Below are positions 56,411-64,000 of a stretch of DNA of 64,000 nt, one piece after another (positions within the stretch are counted from its first letter, which is position 1; every line of letters begins with the position of its first letter). The notes beneath the pieces are model-generated. The model did no database searches. It saw nothing but the letters and a program-made list of their open reading frames with translations, and was not told the origin of the DNA. Made by a program: the position numbers and the translations under genes. This DNA comes from Adineta vaga (taxonomy: Eukaryota > Rotifera), in the NCBI GenBank assembly GCA_021613535.1, contig CP075494.1, forward strand, positions 16,802,001-16,866,000, read 5' to 3'.

Positions 56411-57649
56411 GAACTATTTCTTTTACCAGAGTATAGCCTATAAAATTATCTATTAGAAAATATTACTGACACTAACGGGATAAGAGTGTTCTTTTCCGTA
56501 GAGGATTAGCAACGCTCACGTCGCGTTACTTGTTTTAAGTAGGTAGATGGTAGGCTCGATGGTGGGGAGGCGGACTACGGAAGGGTAGAGTCAAAGGCCA
56601 AAAAACATTTTTTTTTCACGAATGTTCTGATTTCAATGAAACAACGTTAGGAATAGGTTTAAAGGTTGACCGAACAAAGTTTCTATAGATTCAGGGAAGA
56701 GTTTTAGGTTTGAGAGAGGAATTTGCTGCAGCAATAAATTGACTAATCTCATAGGATATTATGGATATGTATGTGGACCATTTAGATGTTCCCTGGTCTA
56801 GAGGAAGGATCATGCGACAACAAATGATGTGTATGGCGATATGCTTGTGATATAGTCAAAGAGCAGCATTGGCAGAGACTTCATGAATAGGTTTCATAGA
56901 TCAATGAAACTAATGATTGACTCTGGTGGATTATAAAAATGACCAACGAGGTGTCGCGTAGCGTAAAGCTGCCAAATTGGATGTCTGGGATGCATGTATC
57001 CGTGAATCAGTCATTGAATATCTTAGATGATTTAGTTTAGTTGTATGCATCTATTGATGCAAACCAGTATGGGTTCGCTCTCACAACCTCTAGTAAATAA
57101 AAGTCAGTTTCCAGCTGAATGCTTCGATCCATCTTTAGAAAAGATCATATAGAAAACGTGGAATGGAAGAAAAACAATCAAAGAGCAAGAGATTGTGCCT
57201 TGACAAGCTCTGTTTAAAAGTATTTCTAAATTTCCTAAAGATTATTTATCCTGGCTGTAACTTTCGTTATTATGTTACATTAAAACAACGTTTACCTGGT
57301 TCATATCCTGATATTTCTCTTGCATTTTTACTTGATGATGATGTTACTGTTACATTTGGCTTTATTTTCTATCCAGTCGATACGATTTTTTTTGATTGTG
57401 CGGTATTTATTTCGTTCCGTCCAAGATTTGTTTTTTGTCAGTTTTGTTAGTACAATGGCAGTACAATTTTTAGAGTACGCTTACGAAAAGACAATGATGA
57501 TAACATAGTGGAGAAGGAGTTACAAAGAGGAGAAAACAAACAAACTGGCGAGGTCGTATAACCATGTTCACGTGATTCTTTGTTTATTCTTCGTACGAAC
57601 TATATTTTTTTCTTCCTTCCGTTCTCCCATCATCACCATCATCCGACGA
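56411..57649. other. intergenic with one unassigned ORF
   Basis: The ORF at 57163-57450 contains NFRYYVTLKQRLPGSYPDIS with LAFLLDDD, which has protein-like composition and may be a fragment of a gene or transposon. I cannot assign it. Nothing else is supported. Confidence 0.35.
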
Positions 57650-57722
57650 GCCAAGGGAAGGTATTGAACCTTCTGATATCTGACTAAGAGTCAGACGCAT
57701 AGACCACTATGCCATCCTCGAC
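57650..57722 (-). tRNA. tRNA-Lys(CTT)-like gene or tRNA-derived SINE head
   Basis: On the minus strand GTCGAGG pairs with CCTTGGC (7 pairs including wobbles). A TGGCATAGTGG A box, an anticodon arm TCTGA-CTCTTAG-TCAGA with anticodon CTT, a 5-nt variable region and a T arm GAAGG-TTCAATA-CCTTC with a B-box-like sequence follow. The length is 73 nt. Odd points: three instead of two nucleotides before the D stem, A in place of the expected G in the T loop, and no T-run terminator just downstream. It may be a decayed gene or the head of a SINE. Confidence 0.5.
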
Positions 57723-57768
57723 TAGTCGATACGATTCATGTCATTCGTATTGAGGGTATCGTTTCATC

Positions 57769-57885
57769 ATTTCCTCGACTGAAAGGAGGGCGATAAGGGA
57801 AAATGTGAGGCCAAAAACTGAAATTCATTTGTATGTATGTATGTATGTATGTATGTATGTATGCATATATGTATGCATATATGAT
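57769..57885 (+). repeat. dispersed repeat partial copy followed by a (GTAT)n microsatellite
   Basis: TTTCCTCGACTGAAAGGAGG opens a partial copy of the family seen at 52827. It runs into about ten tandem GTAT units from 57830, with GCATAT interruptions. Confidence 0.65.
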
Positions 57886-58151
57886 TGTCACCGCTCAATA
57901 GTCATCAATGAAAAAATTTTACATTTACAGCACAGCGCATACTATATTACGGATATATTCTTATCTACTCAAGCTCTACAAAAATAATTTCTGTGGTAAT
58001 CAAAGGGACATTGACCCTAGTAGTTATGAAACTTTCGTTTTTTTAGACTTTTCCCTCCAACTGAAACGAAGTTCATGGCGCAATAAAAAGTGTTCAGTCA
58101 GACACCTTGACTAATAAAACGGGATACCAAGCTTGAAGGTGGGAAGATTGT

Positions 58152-58208
58152 GGAGCAGCGAATCGTGAGTAGCGCTCCATAGGGGCGCTGACGAGCGACG
58201 AGCTGCTC
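58152..58208 (+). ncRNA. recurrent hairpin motif, copy 4 (different helices, same loops)
   Basis: The outer helix GGAGCAGC/GCTGCTCC and inner helix AGCGC/GCGCT differ completely from copies 1-3, but the internal loop keeps TCGTGAGT on one side and GACGAGCGA on the other. Conserved loops with covarying helices are what a functional RNA would show. Identity unknown. Confidence 0.45.
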
Positions 58209-58737
58209 CCAGTTATATCTTCTGAAATATGAATGAAAAAAGTGAAGCAACTCTGTAGTTGAAATTTATTAGCAATCGTATTTTATTTAACAGCATTTAT
58301 CGTTCTGTTAAGAAGAGATAGACATGCCTGAAGATAGCAAGATCACAATAAGCACTCTTAGAAAGTTACCGTTCTATTTGAACAGTGATTATCATTTAGA
58401 AACGTCTGGTAAATGAAAAAAACCACAGTAGTGCTCAACTTTGTTTTCAAAACTGAGATGAACGAGAACCAAACTTGGAAAACTATTTCCCAGTACGTTT
58501 CTGTCTTTTTGTATGGAAAAGGTTCGTGAAGATTACTGTATATTGGGCTATTAATTCAGTCGAAGGTCAAGCGAGTCAGCCTCGACGAGCGTTATTTATT
58601 TATAAGTGACAGTCATTATTCATCTACATTTGTTCCCTGGACTGAAAGGAGGATCATACGAAAAAAAGTGGGCAAAAAAACGAAAATGCGTTTGTACGTC
58701 TGTCGCAGGTCAAAGTTCAAACAGATACACTACTTGT
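58209..58737. other. intergenic, with a partial TTCCCTCGACTGAAAGG-family copy
   Basis: 58627-58722 reads TTTGTTCCCTGGACTGAAAG, a GTGGGCAAAAAAACGAAAA block and CTGTCGCAGGTCAAAG, matching the long copy at 52827 closely. The Tc1 element begins just after it. No gene is seen. Confidence 0.5.
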
Positions 58738-60418
58738 CAAAAGTCCGTGGACATGTGAAAATTCAGGTAAAGTTCAGCCGTTTTTCACGAAATTTTTACC
58801 AGAGATAGAGCGTGAAAAACTGTGATCGTAGGCAACAACCCGAGCTTGATTGACTAAAATAGAGATTGAGTTTAAATTCAAACACTACATAGTCTGTTTT
58901 TGTGGCTGAGTTAGTTCAAAAGCGATCGGAATAAACATTAGCCACAAATTTGTTGTATTCTATTCATAGTGGTGTTGGGCGACCTCTTTTGAAAGCGATT
59001 AAGGACTGGTCAATCACAATCTTTTGTTAACATTTATAAACCATAAGACAAAACCCTTGGAATTCTTTTCTATTATACTATAATCAAGCCTTGCTGCGTA
59101 ATGTCTCTTCCTCTTCATAAATGCTACGAAATCGTCTTTCTTACCAAAAACATATACGGTCCGCAATTTGGTCCTAGTAAAGTTGCGAAGATTATCAAAT
59201 GTAATCGCAAAACTGTAACCCACTGAATCAGTCGTTGGGAGGAAACAAAAGATCTTTTCGATCGTCCTCGTTCTGGAGCACTAAGAACAACCAGTATTAA
59301 ACAAGATCAAATGATGATCGACATGGCTCTAGACGATATGAACACAACGAGCAAAACCATTAAGGACGAACTCGAAAACATCGGAATTACTGTTAGTCAA
59401 AACACAATTCAACGGTGACTTGAGGATGCTGGTCTAAAATACTCGAAGCCTTTGTCGAAACCTTTACTCAGCAAATGGCATCGAGAACAGCGTTTGACAT
59501 AGGCCGAATCAATGAAAAACTACGATCGGAGCAAGGTGATGGCAACCGATGAAACGTCGATTCGTTTTCATACCTCTCACAAGTACACATGGCAACGACC
59601 TGGCGAGGGAAAAGTTGTTCGTACCGTTAAATATCCGTTAAAGATAAATGTCTGGAGTTGTCTATCTAGAAAGGAGTTTGGACGAGTGTTTTTTTTTCAA
59701 GAACAACTTGAACAGCGAATTTCTTTGCCACAAAATCTACCAAAAGGCTCTTCTTCCTTCTGCTCGCCAACATTTCGGTCAATCTTAGTGGGTCTTGCTC
59801 GAAGACAACGACCCGAAACATCGGTCAAATTATAGTCGTACATGGAAGTCTGATCATCAAATCGTCACGCTTTCCTGGTCATTCCTGAGTCCTGATATCA
59901 ATCCCATTGAAAACTTATGGTCTCTGCTGAAGGTAAAGGTGGCTCAGCGGCAACCAAAAACACTTGAAGATTTGGTTAATGCCATACAGAACGAGTGGAA
60001 TGAACTGCCAAGCGAACTGGCCTACAATCTCATGAATAGTATGGAATCACGTGTTCAATCATTGATCGATTCATCTGGTGACTACACTCTTTACTGAGGG
60101 AACACTTTAAAACTTTCTTTTGCGATCTGTTTGTGAAAACCTGAAACTAATTCAAATAAAACCAAGAAAAATATGAACTTTCTCACGATAAAATGCTTGC
60201 GATTCTTTCATTTATTCCGATCACATTTGAACTAACTCAGCCACAAAAACAGACTATGTAGTGTTTGAATTTAAACTCAATCTCTATTTTAGTCAATCAA
60301 GCTCGGGTTGTTGCCTACGATCACAGTTTTTCACGCTCTATCTCTGGTAAAAATTTCGTGAAAAACGGCTGAACCTTACCTGAACTTTCACATGTCTACG
60401 GGCTTTTGACGAGTAGTG
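58738..60418 (+). mobile_element. Tc1-type DNA transposon, 1,681 bp, with about 220-bp inverted repeats
   Basis: The ends begin CACTACTTGTCAAAAGTCCG on the left and CACTACTCGTCAAAAGCCCG on the reverse of the right, flanked by TA on both sides (58736-58737 and 60419-60420). The inverted repeats continue inward for about 220 bp with few differences. Between them lies a damaged Tc1 transposase gene. The near-identity of the ends shows the insertion is not ancient even though the gene is dead. Confidence 0.9.
59101..60097 (+). pseudogene. Tc1 transposase (DD34E), inactivated
   Basis: From MSLPLHKCYEIVFLTKNIYG the reading shows helix-turn-helix regions (FGPSKVAKIIKCNRKTVTH; TIKDELENIGITVSQNTIQR), then DDE blocks MATDETSIRF, YTWQRPGEGKVVRTVKYPLK, VWSCLSRKEFGRVFFFQ, LEDNDPKHRS and SPDINPIENLWSLLK. 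In-frame stops follow TVTH and NTIQR, where the family has Trp (TGG to TGA), another stop lies near 59502, and there is a frameshift near 59800. The catalytic D, D and E are all still visible. Confidence 0.85.
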
Positions 60419-60420
60419 TA

Positions 60421-61609
60421 TATGATATTCATTTAAAAGCTTTTTAAGCAGGATATGTAAGTAAATTATCTTCGTCAACATTTTAATATCATTATAACTA
60501 AACATGCAATGAAAATCAGTGTGTCAATCCATACGATGGCCTATTTCTTTTCTCTATCAACGTTTGCACTTAATATGCACTTAGATATTATTCCTCACAG
60601 ATCCTATTTCTCAATACTGTCACATCACAAATATGCACTTTAATCTGATCGAATCAAATATCCTTATTTCATCTATCAGTTTATTAATTGATGTAATTCT
60701 ATCTGAGGAATGACCTTTTCGTGTGATGTGGCATTTTTCTATATGTTGTAGGACTAGATATTCCAAGTACTATATAAAGGACGAGGAATATTCAGTCAAA
60801 GCGCGATCTCTTTGGAAGGAATAATAGGATTATACAAAATATCTCTCATTCATTTATCACTTGGATCAGAAATCGTCACAATCAGGATTTTCTTTTGGAG
60901 GAAAGGCAACGTTTCTGAGAGAAAAGTATTCAAATAAATTGTTTGTCATACTCTATGAAAACTTTTGGAACCTAATAGAAGACCTTTCCGGAATTTGGAA
61001 ATGATAGATGTAAGAAAAGCCCCTAGTGAGGTTCTAATTTTGGAAGGGATTTAGCAGAAGTGTCAAATCTGAATACTAAGTTCAAGTATTCAAAGCATCT
61101 ATGAAATAAATATTTCAATTTACAGTCAATATCTTATTAGTGTTCTGAAAAGCCATTTATATTACACCCCTTATTCTTACCCACACCCAGAATCGCACTC
61201 TAAATCGAATATACTCATTTTTCTGGACAAAAATCCATTTTTATACAAATCTGAATACAGTTTTCTGCTTCGTGGTGCAAGCTTCACATCGGTTATAGCT
61301 TTCAAAGGAATAATGGAAGTTAGACCTAATTGTTTCTTTAATCTTTCCCAAATATAAATCTACTCAGGAATGAGAATTTCTTTTACAGCAATCAAGAATA
61401 TGATTATTTGATTTTGCATATCTTTTATTTAAATTAGGCATCGTAGAAAGGTGTTGAAATAATGAAGACAAATACGATAAGAAAGCGAATAAGAAATCAG
61501 AAAAAGATAATAATCGAAGAAGCAATCTAAGTATGACTAATATATCAAGGTTTTTGTCATTTTTACGATTCAACAGTTAAAATTTCATCACCATAACATT
61601 CTAACTAGC
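60421..61609. other. intergenic with a telomere-like C-rich tract
   Basis: No gene is supported. CTTACCCACACCCAG at 61177-61191 is a single C-rich telomere-like tract. Confidence 0.4.
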
Positions 61610-63493
61610 TCACAGTTTGGTAAATTTTTGAACACGTTTGTTATCTTTGTCACAAACATACATATTCATTTCTGAATCGAATGCCATCCCACTTGGCCAG
61701 GCTAAATGCATTGCACTACTACCAGAAACACCATTCCCAGCCACTGTCACACCTACTTTACTATTTTTACAAAACATTTGAACTCGATGATTTCCCTGAT
61801 CAACAATGTACATATTCTGAAAACTATCCATTTTTATGACAGCCGGCATATGTAAACAAGAGGAATTATGACATTGCATAAATGGTATACCTGCTACGTA
61901 AGTACCCGATGAAGCACCAGGAGTCCAACGTATTACTGAAGATGCATGACGATTTACTATGAATAAATCATTATTTGTAGATGATAAATAAATGCTCGAT
62001 GGTTCCTGCAGAAATTCGTTTGTGTTACCAAATACTCCTTTTCCAGCTACAATAACTCCATCAGTACGTGAAGTTGAATCCGTTGGAAAGCGTAGGACTC
62101 GATGATTATTAGAATCAGCAACATACATGAATGTCTCTGTTGAATCAAAGGCAAAACCTTGAGGAAAATTTAACTGATTTAGTTTATTTCCAGATTCAGT
62201 GAATGAAGTTCCACCTGCGATAGTGATTGCATGTATTGCTTCATTCATAAACTGTACGATACGACTATTGCCAGTATCAGCTACATACAGATTTTCATAT
62301 CTATCAACATAAACATCTGCAGGAGAGATTAGTTTGTTACTACCATGAGACCCAGCTACAATTATGTTATGCATGCCATCTTTTAATTTCTTCCATACAG
62401 AAGACTCGAAGCTGTCAGCGCCATACAGAGTATCGTCAGAATCAATGAATAGACCTGCACATGATAATTGTGATGAAGGGAGCAGAGTAATCCCTGTTAT
62501 ATTCCAATGTGGACTGTTGGGTGCACCTAATATAAAATTAAATAATGATGTAATAACATATTCTTTATTCTCCTATGCTGCAACATCGGCATCAAGATAT
62601 GAATACAATAAAACCTGGATACGACACTGACGCATATGTCAATACATTGCAAAATTGCAGATAAAGTTTTGTAACTATTTTGTCTTTTATATTACACAAA
62701 TCAAATAACATTCTTAAAACTTTTGTTATCTTAAAATCGATTGGATATTGATCAATAAACATTCAAATGATATTACATCGAGGGGTAAGTGGATAGTGGC
62801 GGCGCCACGGGTGGGCTAGAGTGGGCTGAGCCCACCCTGGAATCATTTGAGCCCACCCTGATTTAAAAAACTTTTGCAAAAAACTGATTTTTATATTACA
62901 AAAAGGCACGACTTCTATAGTTGAGCCCACCCTGAGTGGAAATTCTGGCGCCATCGCTATAAGTGGAGCGTGTTTATACTCACATGGATCTATTATTTTC
63001 TTTGTCGATGTTGTTTCTGTTGTTTTTCTTATTGTTGTATCAATTGCATGCTTATCGTTTTCCATTGTCATGATTATTGCCGATGTTCTTTCTGTTATAC
63101 CCGTTGCATCCTTATCATTTTCCGTTATGATTATTGTCGATGTTGTTTCCATCACCGTCTCATTCGTTGTTTTGTTGTTGTTTCTTTTATTTGTTACAAT
63201 TATGATTATTGAAATGATGATCACTACAATTAGTGATATGAAAACTGAAATGAACCATTTTTTTCGACTACGTCGACACCTATAAAACGAGCAACACTCT
63301 TCATTCATTTCTTACATTTGAAAATATACATACCATGCTCTTGTTTCAACTAGTACTGTTTCAGTTGATTCATGCATTTCAAATGAAGTCTAAAAAAACA
63401 AGCCATACATACAACAATTTTTTTCTCTTCATTAAAATGATTCAGAATTACTGTATTTTCATTGATCGATGTTGCTTCATTTAACTTTGACAT
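61610..63493 (-). CDS. membrane-anchored NHL-repeat protein (4 exons)
   Basis: Exons on the minus strand: 63493-63452, 63389-63334, 63279-62984 and 62526-61610, with introns of 62, 54 and 457 nt; all phases agree (about 436 aa). The product has a short N-terminal tail (MSKLNEATSINENT), a basic stretch (CRRSRKKW), one TM helix (FISVFISLIVVIIISIIIIV), a Thr/Glu/Asp-rich stalk, then NHL blades: GLFIDSDDTLYGAD, VYVDRYENLYVADTGNSRIV, FAFDSTETFMYVADSNNHRV, IKMDSFQNMYIVDQGNHRV and MAFDSEMNMYVCDKDNKRV, with GNGV/AGG turns. NHL propellers bind proteins or other ligands. The arrangement suggests a type II membrane protein with an outside propeller. The first two small exons are less certain; a simpler start would be the ATG at 63308. 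Confidence 0.8.
62794..62959. mobile_element. non-autonomous hAT element (MITE), 166 bp, in intron 3 of the NHL gene
   Basis: The ends TAGTGGCGGCGCCA and TGGCGCCATCGCTA are flanked by the perfect 8-bp duplication TAAGTGGA (62786-62793 and 62960-62967). AGCCCACCCTG/GGGTGGGCT blocks repeat inside. There is no coding capacity. It explains most of the unusual length of this intron. Confidence 0.9.
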
Positions 63494-64000
63494 TTTGTAA
63501 ATCAGTTTACAATATAAGATCTAGAAGAATAAAGTAAAGAGACAAAATAAAACAACATTTTGACTTCACTTATATGAAAAATATCTTCTTCAAATAACAA
63601 CTGCACACTAACTATAAAAAATGAATAATAATAAATGGATATATTCTGAAAGCTCTATAGCAGTATTTGACTAAAGCTTTGTTATCTACATAAATATGTA
63701 TATTAGAGCTAACGAGGAAGTTTGGTAAATATTGAAGTCATGCAAACTTCATCTGTTGTTCGTAAAGTGCACAAAAAACGTAGGATATCTCAGCGCCAGA
63801 TTCGACTTTTTCTTGGGCCGATGCACACGAGTGCACGTTCTAACTTTGATCACATTGGTTCCAAGTAGAACTCGATGAGCTCTATCGATTTCACATTTTA
63901 GTTTTTAGTTTTGAACTATTTCTTGTAAAAGAACCATTTTATCGACATTAATGAGCACTGATAGAAAATCATAGATTGGCTAAAACATTTTAGCTAATAA
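63494..64000. other. upstream flank of the NHL gene
   Basis: No gene is recognised. The first 200 bases probably carry the promoter. Confidence 0.4.

Noticed and set aside
54389-58208. Hairpin motif as a hammerhead ribozyme
   Set aside because: The CUGANGA and GAAA core elements are not present in the required order on either strand, so I report it as unidentified.

Overview
The window is eukaryotic, AT-rich DNA that looks like a bdelloid rotifer genome (Adineta, Rotaria or Philodina-like). The genes have very short GT-AG introns, many of 48-74 nt. The families seen are typical of bdelloids: EGF/7TM receptor fragments, kelch, NHL and FG-GAP repeat proteins, F-box proteins, YHGT-type ADP-ribosyltransferase-like domains, and a two-transmembrane cysteine-containing family. 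Short tracts of the G-rich hexamer TGTGGG, reported as the Adineta vaga telomere repeat, lie scattered through the sequence. The species assignment is inference.

Layout. 1-11 kb: an ART-like ORF followed by a HEAT-repeat ORF, probably one gene; an F-box remnant; a hAT MITE; a small secreted protein gene; a broken 7TM receptor; and a truncated member of the two-TM family. 11-24 kb: mostly non-coding, with an intact rhodopsin-type GPCR, a kelch fragment, a PAN plus FG-GAP secreted protein gene and a decayed 7TM receptor. 24.1-29.1 kb: a structurally complete non-LTR retrotransposon (minus strand) with a 15-bp target site duplication. 29-33 kb: an Ig-like terminal exon, possible microexons, a 51-bp minisatellite and a broken mariner. 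35-52.4 kb: a plus-strand tandem array of three paralogues (A, B, C) of the two-TM family. The first introns of A and B sit at the same place and are swollen to 5.5 and 3.0 kb by transposable elements (RTE and hAT in A, a degenerate repeat array in B). C continues into seven FG-GAP repeats. 52.4-60.5 kb: repeats, a recurring structured hairpin motif, a piggyBac-like MITE, a tRNA-like sequence and a decayed Tc1 element. 61.6-63.5 kb: a four-exon membrane-anchored NHL-repeat gene (minus) with a hAT MITE in its third intron.

The signal most worth pursuing is the set of about 20 telomere-like tracts. Many form a G-rich then C-rich bracket 50-80 bp long. Several sit exactly where a recognisable gene is cut off, with the polarity expected if G-rich DNA had been added to a broken end. 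They may be scars of break healing and fusion, or a very short foldback element family with telomere-like ends. A second unexplained signal is a hairpin motif with a conserved internal loop and changing helices, found four times between 54.4 and 58.2 kb.
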